Shown: positions 44,436 to 55,268 of the stretch, piece after piece | Position numbering within the stretch: the stretch's first letter is position 1 | How the letters are laid out: each line of letters begins with the position of its first letter | From: Macrobrachium rosenbergii | Taxonomy: Eukaryota; Arthropoda; Malacostraca; Decapoda; Palaemonidae | NCBI RefSeq assembly: GCF_040412425.1 | Contig: NC_089749.1 | Span: forward strand, 32,398,813 to 32,462,812 | Reading direction: 5' to 3' | Length of the DNA: 64,000 nucleotides | The notes under the pieces: generated by a model | What the model was told of the DNA's origin: nothing | Database searches by the model: none | The model's input: only the letters and a program-made list of their open reading frames with translations | Translations under genes and position numbers: made by a program

Positions 44436-45540
44436 TACATACGCACACAGACAGATTAATACTTCAGTTCATTTTGTATTTAAAATACAGTTATCATTTA
44501 TCCCAAATACTTAAATAATTTTACAAGTTAAACTTTATAACGACCAATCTTAAAAGGAATGATACTTTCGATTTTCTTTCATTTTATTACCAAAACCATT
44601 CATTTGGTTTGTTGGTGTTAGACTTCTAGTCATCACCATTAAGAGATTTCCAACAAGCTGTATCTATTAATTTTTGCAAACTTATAGCTGGGGGGGGGAG
44701 GGCGGTCAACAAAACAATATCAGCAGCGTTGCGATGATATTTGAAGTTAAAACGCCTAAGCAGGAACTGTCCTTCATCCCACATATTTATAAAACGGAGC
44801 TATATACAGTATAGATTCCAAAAAAACTTATGCGCATTGTGTTTATACTTTGTGACTAATAATATTGGGCTAATCACCAGTGCACTAATGAGACAGATAA
44901 GCTTTGTTCAGTTTTATTAGGAAAGAGAGTAACGGAAAGACCCCAAGCAGGAACATTTATTCAAAAGGGAAAGATAAGGATATCTTGAGGAGCTGTTCAA
45001 AGAAGTACTGACAACTTTGTTTCAAAAAACCTGTACTGTCTTACCTGAAGTTTTATCTAGGATCATACCAAGATACTTTATAAGATAGTACTTCTTCGTC
45101 CACTTAACCCTAAAATTAATTAAGAGATTTTTTATTTTCAAACTTTCAGGAAATATAGGTGACTTTAAAGCAGTTCTGGACAAAAAAACAACAATGCTGA
45201 CATGAACAACAGTTCTGGTATGAAATGAACCACAGTTTCATGCTTCCGAATTCGAACTAATGGTGATCAATATGATTAACTTGCTATGGAGAGAATAAGT
45301 TTTAGTAGAAGAGTAAAATAAAAAAACAAGACTTTCTTGACAACAATACGAGTGGTTAGAAAATGGTAAAGTAGGGGCCTCATCGGATCCATAATGGCCA
45401 CAGCTGCTGTAAACACAGAGCATTGAATTCACATGGAAAGCTTGTCAGTGAGTGTGAAGAGAGGAGTGAGTGAGTGTGAAGGGCCAGTGTCAGTCAGTCA
45501 CTAAGCGGACCCACCTTTTGTCCCTAACTGCACCCACCTT
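44436..45540. other. No recognisable feature
   Basis: AT-rich, with a G run at 44692-44699. No gene recognised. Confidence 0.4.
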
Positions 45541-45780
45541 TTGGCCTTAAGCTATGCTGCTATTCTCGCTTCTTTTTTACAGCCTCACTGTACAGATTCT
45601 ATACTTTGGGGTTTCTCCCAGTTAGATCTTTGTACTTCATCTCTTTTATTTTCTGGATGTCTCTATTCAGGCGTAAGTGCTGAATGGCCGAAAGTGCCCC
45701 ACTGCTTGGCTTGGCAGCCTGAATTTCAGAAATCAGATCATAGGCATTGAGTATGTATTTCGGTGCTACATCCGGTAGAA
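45541..45780 (+). repeat. LINE-like 3' tail, copy 1
   Basis: The segment TGCTGAATGGCCGAAAGTGC followed by CCCACTGCTTGGC (45677-45710) matches the tail at 49931-49966 after the LINE remnant. I read it as the 3' UTR end of the same or a related LINE or of its SINE partner. Confidence 0.4.
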
Positions 45781-46436
45781 TACCTTAATGAAACATCATG
45801 CTTATTTTCCCAAGAGTTTTTGATGTGGACGATAGCTGCAAGGAAAGTAAGGTAGCGCATGATTTAGAAGCTTAGTCTCTTGTACAACCGCAAAGACTTG
45901 ACGAACGCAGATCAGTGGGACGGGAACAAGGTGATAAAGATCTTGAATCGACGATAAAGATATTGTAACGACGATGAAAATTAATTGCTATTGCCCGGGA
46001 TTAGACAGCAAAGAGGACAAAGTAATCAATGGGAAATACTGTTAAACTTATCTATTATTTTTGACTTAAGCGATGAGTAATTTCTGGATTACATCCAAAT
46101 CCTTTATTTTGTAAAATAAAGAGGTTTCAGTAATCGTTTTCAGTACGTGTTTGGAAAATTGTGTAAGGTCATACTATTGTTTGTTTGGCTTTGAAGTTTC
46201 TAGTGTTTTTTTAGGAGGGTTGTTGTGATATTTACATTTCAGTCTGTCAGGTGCTTCCCAACTCCCCTTCCGTACTCGGCAAAGTACTATTTCGGCTTGA
46301 AAGTGCTTTGGATGGATTGAAAGGGAACAACCCTTTGATTGTTCCTGCCGGAAAAATTATAGGTATTTATTAATTTGATTTTTGGTTCTTTACATCTGTA
46401 TTATAAATGGTTATGAGTTAAGGCAGGACGTACATG
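45781..46436. other. No recognisable feature
   Basis: Unassigned sequence. Confidence 0.4.
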
Positions 46437-46735
46437 CAACACCATTCAAGTATTTTGTAAAAAAAAATCTTTGAGAACTGAGCATTCAAGTATTTTGTAA
46501 AAAAAATCTTTGAGAACTGAGCATTCAAGTATTTTGTAAAAAAAAAATCTTTGAGAACTGAGCATTCAAGTATTTTGTAAAAAAATCTTTGAGAACTGAG
46601 CATTCAAGTATTTTTTAATAAAAATCTTTGAGAACTGAGCATTCAAGTATTTGTAAAAAAAAATCTTTGAGAACTGAGCATTCAAGTATTTTGTAAAATA
46701 AAGTCTTTGAAAACTGAGCATTTAAGTATTTAAAA
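46437..46735. repeat. 39-bp minisatellite, about 7-8 units
   Basis: The unit begins CATTCAAGTATTTTGT, then a run of 5-10 A, then TCTTTGAGAACTGAG. The poly-A length varies between units and the outer units are more diverged, as expected for slippage plus unequal exchange. On the minus strand it gives a repetitive ORF that I do not regard as a gene. Confidence 0.95.
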
Positions 46736-47370
46736 AAAGATATTTGCTGACTGAGCAGTTTCTGAAAGAAGTCAGGTTTATTATGAAATTGTATAATTCT
46801 TCTTCAAAAAGGGTACAAGTGAACATACCAAACTCCAGTCTGACGATAAGTTTTTTTTTCTTAAACGTTTTATCTCTGACGTTGAACAGCAGCCTAACAA
46901 AAATATTCGGGATTCAAGGTTGCTTTATCAGATCTGTTCCTGGAGATATCTGCTAATGTTAACCATGGTAATTCTTAGGCTTATCTGTTTACGGACTTGG
47001 TTTATAGTTCGTGATTCCCGCCGTTAGAATTATACCAATTTTGACAGCTTTTGTCATAAAAGGCTTTTATAACTAAAGGAAACAGACCTGTTTGTCTGGT
47101 TCTCGTTGGTTTGACGTTTATTCTTTGGCACAAAGGTCGTGCTGTTATTGTCGTGCATATAGTGTATATATACCTATCGCCGTCAGTGAAAAAGATGAGA
47201 TTAATGTCTATGCAGAGTAATGAGTAAAAATGTGAGACGGAAGAGTAGGTCTTAAGATGGACAAAACTGTATTTAAGTGGTTTGGTCGTGTAGAGAGTAT
47301 AGGTTATTGAAAACTGGGTAAAATTCTGAAATTTTCGGAGGAAGAAAGTGAGGAAACTGATGAAGTTCTT
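46736..47370. other. No recognisable feature
   Basis: Unassigned sequence. Confidence 0.4.
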
Positions 47371-47645
47371 AAGTATACCTTAGTTTAACCACTAAGCTGA
47401 TTAACAGCTCTCCTAGAGAGGGCTGGCCCGAAGGATTAGACTTATTTTACGTGGCTAAGAACCAATTGGTTACCTAGCAACGGGACCTACAGTTTACTGT
47501 GGAATCCGAACCACATTATACCGAGAAATGAATTTCTATCACCAGAAATAAATTCCTTTAATTCTTCAGTGGCCGGCTGGAGAATCGAACGCGGGCCCAG
47601 CACAGTGCTATCCAAGAACAATATCGACCCGTCCAATGAGGAGCT
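47371..47645 (-). repeat. tRNA-headed SINE, copy 4
   Basis: Reverse-complement copy: TATACCTTAGTTTAACCACT at the tail side, GGGCTGGCCCGAAGGATTAG, GTGGAATCCGAACCACATTA, and the head with CGAACGCGGGCCCAGCAC containing a degenerate B box. Confidence 0.75.
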
Positions 47646-47975
47646 GAGTAAGTTCATAATTGACTTTGTGTCTAGAATGACAAAAATTCCTGACGGAATC
47701 CAGGAGTAAGAGATGATACAAGGTGTGTTTGTACTCCCAGAAATTAAAAAAAACCATTTTATTACATTTCATAATCATGGAGAGGTTGGATGTTCCATGA
47801 AAATGTAACATCTTCCTTGTTTTCAAGGCGGTCATGAAGTTTATTGATACCGGCTACTACTATTACTGCTTTGGTTACATCGACCTAGTAGTGATTATGG
47901 TGCCTCTCTACCGCTGTACATCCTCCATCCATCCTAACCAACATCACAGCCTTCTCTGACCCTGTTCCCAGAGAC
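47646..47975. other. No recognisable feature
   Basis: Unassigned sequence leading into a long palindrome. Confidence 0.4.
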
Positions 47976-48551
47976 TTCGGTTCTAGGCTGTCTTCTGCTC
48001 TAGGTTGAGAGCCGTAGAACAGTGACTGTCTGTACACCTCTCCGAAACTCTGCATCAAGAATAAGTAAATGTTCAGTAGGAAAATCTCCATTTCATACCA
48101 TATGTATATTGTAATACAAAATATTTTACATTTCTGTTTTTTCTTAATTCTAGAATGTGTTACTCAATGTTAGAACCTTCAATCCCAGTAGGAAACAAAC
48201 TTCCACATTCCGTTCTGTGCTTGACAAACACACACATACAGCCTGTACACACACACGCATGTATATATATGTGTGTGTACAGGCTGTATGTGTGTGTGTG
48301 TTAGTCAAGCATAGAACGGAATGTGGAAGTTTGTTTCCTACTGGGATTCAAGGTTCTGACATTGAGTAACACATTCTTGAATTAAGGAAAAACAGAAGTG
48401 TAAAATATTTTGTATTACAATATACATATGGTATGAAATGGAGATTTTCCAACTGAGCATTTACTTATTGTTGATGCAGTTTCGGAGAGGTGTACAGACA
48501 GTCACTGCTCTACGGCTCTCAACCTAGAGCAGAAGACAGCACAGAACCGAA
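47976..48551. repeat. 576-bp near-perfect palindrome
   Basis: The left arm (47976 to about 48262) and right arm (about 48264-48551) are reverse complements with scattered substitutions, for example TTAGAACCTTCAATCCC against a GTCAGAACCTTGAATCCC-type mate. There is no real spacer: the centre is CATGTATATATATG flanked by CA and GT runs. No ORF. Possible foldback transposon, or a head-to-head inverted duplication. Confidence 0.85.
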
Positions 48552-49360
48552 ACTTTTCATTTTTGTTATTAGGTAGAGTACCCAAAAGAAAATATTTTAT
48601 ACAAGACAATATGAGGAAAGATAAGGAGAACAAGATAAATTCTCTCATAATGCTGAATCATGTGAACACATAAACTGACGTTACTAGTTTTTGTGATGCA
48701 TCTCTTGAGTGATAAGATAAATATAAAGTATAGTATGTGGCGCTTTCCTTGGCTATTGAAGAAAGTGACTCAGGATAGTATACAGATGTTCGTCTCACGA
48801 TACGGGTTGAGCGGCTCTCATACTAAGGCGGCTTGAAAAGAAAACAGACAGCGCTTATCCAGTTCTTCCTTATCCTGAAATATGAGATTCCAACTTTGAT
48901 GAAAATCTTCCTTTTTGACAATCAAGGGACTTGATAAAATCTAGGCAGAAACATCAACAGCACAAGCGTTCATTCCACCATGATGCTCTGCCTTTCACTT
49001 GACCTAACATGCTTTTTAAATAGGAGATTCTTCAGCTTTTCGGGCATTTTTTCGCCTTTATCATGTTCCTCTTCTCGGTCATTCTTCCATCATAATTAAT
49101 TTTCAGCTAATAACAAGCTCTGCAACAGAGAAAGTTTGGGGTGTATCTGCTGATATGTGGGAAATTGAGTAAAAATCCCTTCATTCTTATGGTATAAGAA
49201 TTATTTCCGAGCCTGATGAATTAACAGGTTTCATTTCGCAGTCTCCAGTTTGTTTTTAAGCAATGATACCCACCGAGAAACGCAGAGAATCGATAAGATT
49301 ACATAATCAGGCACTCGTAAGCCTCCCATACTCTGATTTTAAGCAAATTATTCATATCTA
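48552..49360. other. No recognisable feature
   Basis: Unassigned sequence. Confidence 0.4.
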
Positions 49361-49699
49361 TAAAAGTAGGAAGTGGCAGATTGGTTAGGAAAACATGATT
49401 GGTAATGGCCTTCAGTTAAGGGATGGCAGTCGTCAGATCATCCAGATCGGAGGGCTAGCATTGTTTTAACAAGGCTGCGTACGGGACATACGCTTGCTAA
49501 GCATAGAGACCTAATGCAAAGTGGAGAAGGAAGACAGACCCCAATCCGTAGTTTCTGTCAGGAAGTTTTAACAGTAAAGCATTTATTAATTGATTGCCCA
49601 ATTTTTACCCGAGAAAGGAGAGTTATCTCACTCTGTGGCAGGTCCATGAGTGAGGTACTTGATGATAATTGTGATGTAAGTAAAATATGTTGTTTTTAA
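49361..49699 (+). pseudogene. LINE (Jockey/I-like) ORF2 C-terminal remnant
   Basis: In one frame HPDRRASIVLTRLRTGHT and LAKHRDLMQSGE lead to TVKHLLIDCPIFTRERR, ending at a stop at 49697-49699. The spacing RLRTGHT ... HLLIDCP is the C-terminal zinc-knuckle/RNase H-adjacent region seen in Jockey/I-type LINE proteins. The usual central CxxC (expected near PIRSFCQEVL) is degraded. RT motifs are absent, so this is a 5'-truncated dead copy. The downstream tail at 49931 probably belongs to it. Confidence 0.6.
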
Positions 49700-49784
49700 A
49701 GAAAATTAACTTTTATTTCAGAATTTAACTTTTTTAACAGATTTTACAGATTTAATTCGTATTACAAGACTATATTTTTTTTGG

Positions 49785-49853
49785 AAAATTTTCTATCTTG
49801 ATTTATAGTTTTAATGAATTTTAAAACTATAAATTAAGATAGAAAATTTTCCA
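49785..49853. repeat. AT-rich hairpin with about 30-bp arms
   Basis: GAAAATTTTCTATCTTGATT is followed by TATAGTTTTAATGAA and then the complementary strand back to GATAGAAAATTTTCC. A third related unit continues to about 49910 (ATCTTAATTTATAGTTTTGA). Probably a stem-loop in the LINE 3' UTR or a micro-foldback. Confidence 0.7.
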
Positions 49854-49924
49854 AATGTATTTTTTTGAAAAAAATTTTATCTTAATTTATAGTTTTGATG
49901 AATTTTGGCTAAATTAAGGTTTGA

Positions 49925-49990
49925 TTTTCAGCGCTGAATGGCCATAGTTGCCCCAGTGCTTGGCAAGTTTGCCTAAAATATATAAATCAA
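49925..49990 (+). repeat. LINE-like 3' tail, copy 2
   Basis: GCGCTGAATGGCCATAGTTG then CCCCAGTGCTTGGC, matching 45677-45710, followed by TATAAATCAAGCAATCAGTC, a short tetranucleotide-like tail typical of LINE 3' ends. Confidence 0.5.
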
Positions 49991-50765
49991 GCAATCAGTC
50001 AACCACCGAGAAACGCAGTGGACAGAATATAACAAATAATGAAAATGTGCTTTATGTATGAATTTAATGTGCCCATTGGACAAAATGTATTCAGTGGACA
50101 AAACAAATCCAAGGGAAGATATGTACACTATACCAAATGTACTTCTTGTTCCGTATGAGCACGTTATGTCAAGTGAGTACATTGGGTAAAACTCGTTGTT
50201 TCCATTGGGTACATTTTGTGGGTACCTTTTGTTCATTAGTTGTTTTGTTTATTAGATACATTTTGTTTATTTGGAGAATCTAGTCTGATGGGTCTATTTT
50301 GTCCAGTGGATGCACGTGAGATAGTTTGTATGTTATCCTTTATGTTTCCCTGAAGGGACCATTCCCCCCCCCTCCCCCACAAAAAAATATATAAGAAAAT
50401 GAAGACTGAGAACATAACATACCTTTTCCACAGATACGGGAATGTGTGCCCTTGTTAAGAACCATTGGATTGTAATTCAGTTTCCGATGTATCAAACTTG
50501 TTTTGCATTCTTACCTCCCATATCAAGATAAATTTAAATCACGTTGTTTTCACTGGATTACGTCTCCTCATATATTTCCAAATAATATACTTCAATTTGC
50601 ACATTACGGGATGAAATTGCTACACCACACCATGCCCCGTGGATTTTCAAAGGGCGTATGTTTCGATGGGCCCCTGCTTTTCTTGCTGGTCACCCATTCA
50701 AGTATAAACCGGACCGAACGTTGTTTAACTTGACTAATAGGACCATCATCGGCTTTACAATATTG
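49991..50765. other. No recognisable feature; left flank of gypsy element
   Basis: Unassigned. 50030-50310 has repeated TACATTTTGT- and CATTGG-like words, weakly repetitive. The last four bases before the LTR element (CAGC, 50766-50769) are its left target-site duplication. Confidence 0.4.
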
Positions 50766-50769
50766 CAGC

Positions 50770-51007
50770 AGTCATGGTTTGACAAACACAGCGGTTCCTT
50801 TTGGTATTTATTATCCAAACCTCACGGTACAAGATACAGTTCAGTACTGATACTGAGAAATAGTATATACAGGAAGTAAACAATAATTATGATAGTTAAC
50901 AGCAAAAGCAGTTAAGAACTATTACAGCAATAATTAGCATAACAGTTATATGAATATTACTTCGGAGAATAACAATCGTTAGACAGTTAAGTATACAAAC
51001 TATCTCA
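50770..51007 (-). repeat. 3' LTR of gypsy element
   Basis: 238 bp; I find no difference from 55263-55500 by eye. On the minus strand it begins TGAGATAG and ends CCATGACT. The outermost bases are ambiguous by one or two because the flanks resemble the LTR end. Confidence 0.92.
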
Positions 51008-51149
51008 CTCCCTTCTTATTTATGAGACAATATATGAATAAATCGGGAATGTCAATAAAATAAATTTACTAAATAATACAAGAATATAATAACAAAATAA
51101 ATAATTGCCATTTAACATGTTGCATTTATCAAGACGAGCATTATCATTA

Positions 51150-51410
51150 CTATAAGCAATTCTGATCGTCTTCTAACTCATTTTCGCTGTTAGAACATTC
51201 ATCCCAGAATTCCTCCTCTTCCGATTCATAGGATCTTTTACTGGGATCCACCTGCAAACGACTTGGAGGATGGCGCTCCCGAGTAGATCGACGTATTCCT
51301 TCTGAATTACTTCCAATCCCTGACTCTATTCTGATGGCTTCTTCATCTGAATGATCAGCCAATGCGGTTTCCATGAATATTTGCTTACAGGGCCTTCTCC
51401 AGTTCGTCAA
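51150..51410 (-). pseudogene. Frame-shifted integrase C-terminal tail
   Basis: 86 codons overlapping the integrase stop by about 25 bp in another frame. It contains GIRRSTRERHPPSRL, a phrase usual in the tail of gypsy polyproteins, then a Glu/Asp-rich acidic end (ESEEEEFWDECSNSENELED). It was probably once continuous with the integrase frame, or it could be a separate short product. Confidence 0.55.
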
Positions 51411-52827
51411 AATGTCTTATTTTTACTTCGTCTGTTATAGTCTCTGCTGGGGTTAATTTATACGTCCAGCCACCACGAAGTATTTCTATAACTCTATATT
51501 TCTTCGAAAGATATGGTGCAAGTTTACCACCTCCACAACGGCGTCTCTCAGCTGTCGATAACTTCAATCGAACCAAATCTCCAACTTTGAAAGCTTTGCC
51601 GTAAGACTTCCGCTGGTTATTCCTAATCTGTTGTGCCATTGCAGTCTTGTTCCGTGCGACCTTAATAGTTTTCTCAATTTTATCTACTTTCTCTCTCACA
51701 AATCTTTCTGCGATTGCTGCATTACCCAAAGAGCCCGGTTGATAATCCTCATCTTTGCAAGTTTCCTTTTTTAGAATCTCCTCTGGACGTCGAGCCGGAG
51801 TCCCATAGACAAGCTCATGTGGAGTAAATGTAGTCGTAGTATTTACAGCTGTATTATGAGAGAACTGTACCCTGGGTATCATTTCAGGCCAAAGATCCAT
51901 ATTATTGCACATGCAACGAACGTTGTCTAATAATGATTTTTGACGTTCTACCTGAGCCTGACTTCTTGGATGGTAAGGAGAACCAAAATCCTGCTTAATT
52001 CCAAACAGGTTACACACTGCCTTGAAGATATCAGCCGTAAAATGTGATCCTCTATCCGACGTTATGACACGGGGCACCCCAAACATGCAAATCCATCTTT
52101 CAACTAGAGTATCCACTGCTGTTTTTGCTGAACAATCCTCAAGAGGTACCAAAACAACATAGCGAGTCAAAATGTCTTGCATTTGAAGGATATAACGATA
52201 TGGATGTGATGATGAAATGGGAAACGGACCCATGAAATCAACTTGCACCTGTTCATTCATGTATTCCGGGAGCTCGCGGTTCTGAAAAGGGGCCTTCCCT
52301 GGATGCTTCGATCTTTTGTTACTCCCACATGCTTCACATTTACTGACATGTGCATGGACATCTGCCTTCATGCGAGGCCACCAGAAATTCTTCCGAGCTC
52401 TTTCCCATGTTCGATCACGACCCATGTGACCACTCATTGGACTGTCATGAATCATTTGAAGTGCATAGAGTCTCATATCTTTAGGTATTACAGGTAGCCA
52501 CTCTTCTTTCACGCCATAGGGATGTTCTTGTGAGCGTCTTCCTTTATAATTTATATAACACAGAATTCCATTGTTAGTAATACCTAAACGGTTACCATAT
52601 TTGGCAAGCTCATTCTCCTCTGACACACATCCCGGTGAATTCGTATTTTTAATAAAGTTCACTACTTCCTTGATCCCTTCATCGCAATGCTGTTTTTCTA
52701 ACATTTCATTGGGATCCACAAATGCTGTGGCCCACTGCTGAGAAGATCCTACTGCTATACTTGCAATATGCGATACCCGATTTCCATCAGCACCAACTCT
52801 TGACAGATAATCAGCCATGGACATCAC
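51385..52827 (-). CDS. Gypsy integrase
   Basis: A 480-codon open frame. Residues 1-110 contain the end of the RNase H connection (MADYLSRVG) and a linker. The N-terminal HHCC zinc finger uses His127, His134, Cys164 and Cys167. The catalytic core has Asp197 (QVDFMGPF), Asp258 (TSDRGSHF) and Glu294 (QAQVERQ) with the DDX35E spacing of retroviral-type integrases. Residues ~410-470 form a GPY/F-like C-terminal module (KVGDLVRLK, YRVIEILRGGWTYKL). The enzyme inserts LTR cDNA into chromosomes. All key residues are present, unlike the RT of the same element. Confidence 0.93.
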   Translation of the reverse strand: MMSMADYLSRVGADGNRVSHIASIAVGSSQQWATAFVDPNEMLEKQHCDEGIKEVVNFIKNTNSPGCVSEENELAKYGNRLGITNNGILCYINYKGRRSQEHPYGVKEEWLPVIPKDMRLYALQMIHDSPMSGHMGRDRTWERARKNFWWPRMKADVHAHVSKCEACGSNKRSKHPGKAPFQNRELPEYMNEQVQVDFMGPFPISSSHPYRYILQMQDILTRYVVLVPLEDCSAKTAVDTLVERWICMFGVPRVITSDRGSHFTADIFKAVCNLFGIKQDFGSPYHPRSQAQVERQKSLLDNVRCMCNNMDLWPEMIPRVQFSHNTAVNTTTTFTPHELVYGTPARRPEEILKKETCKDEDYQPGSLGNAAIAERFVREKVDKIEKTIKVARNKTAMAQQIRNNQRKSYGKAFKVGDLVRLKLSTAERRRCGGGKLAPYLSKKYRVIEILRGGWTYKLTPAETITDEVKIRHFDELEKAL

Positions 52828-52879
52828 AGCACTGGGACCACTTTTATGAATTGGATTTATGTCAAACTGCTGAATTGTT

Positions 52880-53632
52880 TCAATCCATCTCCTCGACGTC
52901 TCTCTCTTCTCTAATATCCAGGGTGTTTAGCCATCTTAATGCCTGATGGTCCGTTATCAGATCAAACGGTGCAGAGGAGAGGTACATCCGAAACCTCTTT
53001 ATTGCCAGGATAACCGCCAGTAATTCCTTTTCCGTCGTTGAATACCTCTGCTCGGATTTGGAGAATGTATGGTGGTAAAAGGCAATTGGTAACAGTTCCT
53101 TGGATGCTGACTTGTTGGCTAACATTGCTCCTGCTCCAACATCACTTGCATCAGTAATCAAAACGAACTGTTTACTATAGTCAGGAAGATGGAGTGCCAC
53201 AGCATTTGCTACCTGGTTTTTAAGCCTCTCAAAAGCCTCAACCATCTCGACCGACCAATGCAATTTCTGGTGTGGATTTTTTTCCAAAGCCTCATACAGG
53301 GGCTTAGCAGTCTGTGACATCCCTGGAATCCATTTTTGCACATAAGAAAATGCCCCAATGGCCTGACGCAACTGCCTAACAGTCAAAGGCCTAGGAAGAT
53401 CCCTCAGTTGATGAACTCTTTGCTCACTAATGCGAAGCATGCCATCACCAACCACAGAACCCAGATACTCCACTTCACGCACCCCAAATTTACACTTATT
53501 CGGGGCTAGCGCAAGACCAGCATCACTATGGTTGCCATCGTATCCTACCACACTGGGCTCTAGTTCCCCGATCTCCTCTCCATTCTGCACAGTTTCGTGT
53601 TTATCCGATACATTTGCAACTCTCACATACAT
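52880..53632 (-). pseudogene. Gypsy RT end plus RNase H; RT catalytic core deleted
   Basis: 250 codons. Residues 1-38 are a protease-RT linker. Residue 39 onwards jumps straight to the late RT segment LALAPNKCKFGVREVEYLGS, followed by the connection (QAIGAFSYVQKWIPGMS) and RNase H with Asp161 (LITDASDVGAG), the Glu201 region (STTEKELLAVILAI) and Asp228 (LITDHQAL). The fingers and palm, including the YxDD box, are absent, so a large in-frame deletion removed the polymerase active site. A frameshift after LNTLDIREER separates it from the integrase frame. Confidence 0.85.
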
Positions 53633-53940
53633 TTTCTTCTTGATTGAACCTTGGATGCAGCAATGAGGAGGGGCAACCGGAGAACCTCAGGGCGTCGGGG
53701 ACACAACAGATACTGCTCATCTGGAACCATCCCATCAGCTGAGCAGCATATAAATAATTCTGTCCTAGGAGGTATCACAACTGCATTCTCAGCTCTAACA
53801 ATGAGCTTCACCACTCCATCAGAGCATGATTTATGTGATTGTGTCCTTTCCCCAGTATTCAATGGCAATGATAAATTTATTGAATCCACTGCAACCTCCC
53901 TTTTGTCAAATCTAGAGTGACTGTGCCAAGTTTTATCCAC
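53623..53940 (-). pseudogene. Gypsy protease-RT connector
   Basis: 105 codons between protease and RT: VVKLIVRAENAVVIPPRTEL and DGMVPDEQYLLCP resemble the spacer downstream of gypsy proteases. It overlaps the next frame by about ten bases at its end, consistent with a one-base indel. Confidence 0.5.
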
Positions 53941-54450
53941 AAGTCCATCCCAAGTATCACTCTAGTAACAAGTTTAGATACCACAATGAGCCTATGTTGT
54001 CTCACTATGGTTTTGCCTAGCTTTACATCCATCAGAATTTCTCCTCAATTTGAAGTTCTTCACTGCTCGCTCCGCAAGCTGTAATATTACTCGAGCTGAC
54101 AAGAGATTTCTGAGCATCATTCAAGATATCCTCAGAAACTAAAGAATAATCACTTTGGTGTCCACCAAAGCATTATACTTAGTTTTCATCATCTCCACAG
54201 TAACGTAATTTGTAATACTTTTCAATACCCGAGTTGCTGCTCGGTTGGAGAGCACATGCCGATATCTCATTCGACCCTTCACCTTTGGCTGCACCAAAGC
54301 CACAGTGCGTTGGAAAGCGGAAGTAGAATTCACTTGTACAGACTGCTCCAAGCTCCCGTGTGGAGCAGTCCTCACTGAAAATTTCTTCTTTGAACCTGGG
54401 GAGGGTACCAAGCAGGATTTTCGTCTCTCCTTCGTGCACATGCTTTCCAT
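53941..54450 (-). pseudogene. Gypsy gag end and protease, frame-broken
   Basis: The frame 54450-54139 continues from the gag zinc-finger region to TKYNALVDT, the protease active-site strand, where a frameshift replaces the expected Gly of DTG and leads to a stop. The following frame (YSLVSEDIL and onwards to about 53941) looks like the body of a retropepsin but contains further stops. Catalytic Asp is visible; the enzyme cannot be made as it stands. Confidence 0.6.
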
Positions 54451-55268
54451 CCACCCACATGTGTCATTTTACAATAATAGCACTTAAATTTACGAGAAGA
54501 ATAGGATTCCCTCTTCTTGCTGCCCCATGATCCAGCATTTCCTCGTACAGTTGCAACCTCCATAGTTTCCGGTGTATCCTCCATCAAACAAACATTGGAT
54601 GTACCCTCAATTTGATTCACATGGACACTGGGATTCCTAGGTCCTGTTGCTTTAGTTGCTCGTTTAATAGACAACGCTGCCAATGCAATTTTCACCACCT
54701 CATCATACGACTTGGCAGTCTCCTCCGACTCCATCCACTTCTCTCTAATCAATTGGGATCGAACATCTGCATCGTGCAACCCCGAGAGAAATCGCCATAC
54801 AACACGCTTCCGTACAATATCAGCTGGTTCTTTAGCAAATGCTTGACCTGCCAACAGTTGCAAACGAGTCATATAATCACTCAGACTCTCACCCTGCAAC
54901 TGTATAGATTCCTCAAACCTCAAAATCCTTACTTCAATTGCATCCGCCGTGAGGATACGCTGCGCAAGTCTGTCTATAATTGCAACATCGTCCTTACCCC
55001 ATTCAGGGTCCTGTAACGCCTGCTGCTCCACATAGTTGGCTGTTGGTCCCCTAAATTGTAATCTCAGCATGAGGGCCCGATATCCTGCGTCGCGCCAAGA
55101 CGGTACCCCTCGTAGTAAGTTTGCTTGCTTGACTAAAGAGAAATGCGATGAAAAGGACTGCCAAGACATTGGAGACACATCATCCCCAAAAGACACACTC
55201 AGCATAATCTCCTTTGCAACAGCGTTATGTTCGGTAGGCGTGGATTCTGACTTGCTGCCACCAGTCAT
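54372..55268 (-). CDS. Gypsy Gag-like protein
   Basis: About 299 codons from an ATG at 55268-55266, which lies at the 5' LTR end and overlaps the primer-binding site. The central part (SLVKQANLLRGVPSWRDAGY to SQLIREKWMESEE) is a capsid-like helical region with the typical ESLSDYMTRLQLLAGQAF and WRFLSGLHDADVRSQL blocks. A zinc-knuckle-like CYYCKMTH...C follows near residue 273. The frame then runs out of register into the protease segment. It would form the particle shell and bind RNA. Confidence 0.8.
   Translation of the reverse strand: MTGGSKSESTPTEHNAVAKEIMLSVSFGDDVSPMSWQSFSSHFSLVKQANLLRGVPSWRDAGYRALMLRLQFRGPTANYVEQQALQDPEWGKDDVAIIDRLAQRILTADAIEVRILRFEESIQLQGESLSDYMTRLQLLAGQAFAKEPADIVRKRVVWRFLSGLHDADVRSQLIREKWMESEETAKSYDEVVKIALAALSIKRATKATGPRNPSVHVNQIEGTSNVCLMEDTPETMEVATVRGNAGSWGSKKRESYSSRKFKCYYCKMTHVGGWKACARRRDENPAWYPPQVQRRNFQ

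Noticed and set aside
46418..46735. CRISPR-like array
   Set aside because: The units are contiguous with no unique spacers, and the genome is eukaryotic; this is a minisatellite.
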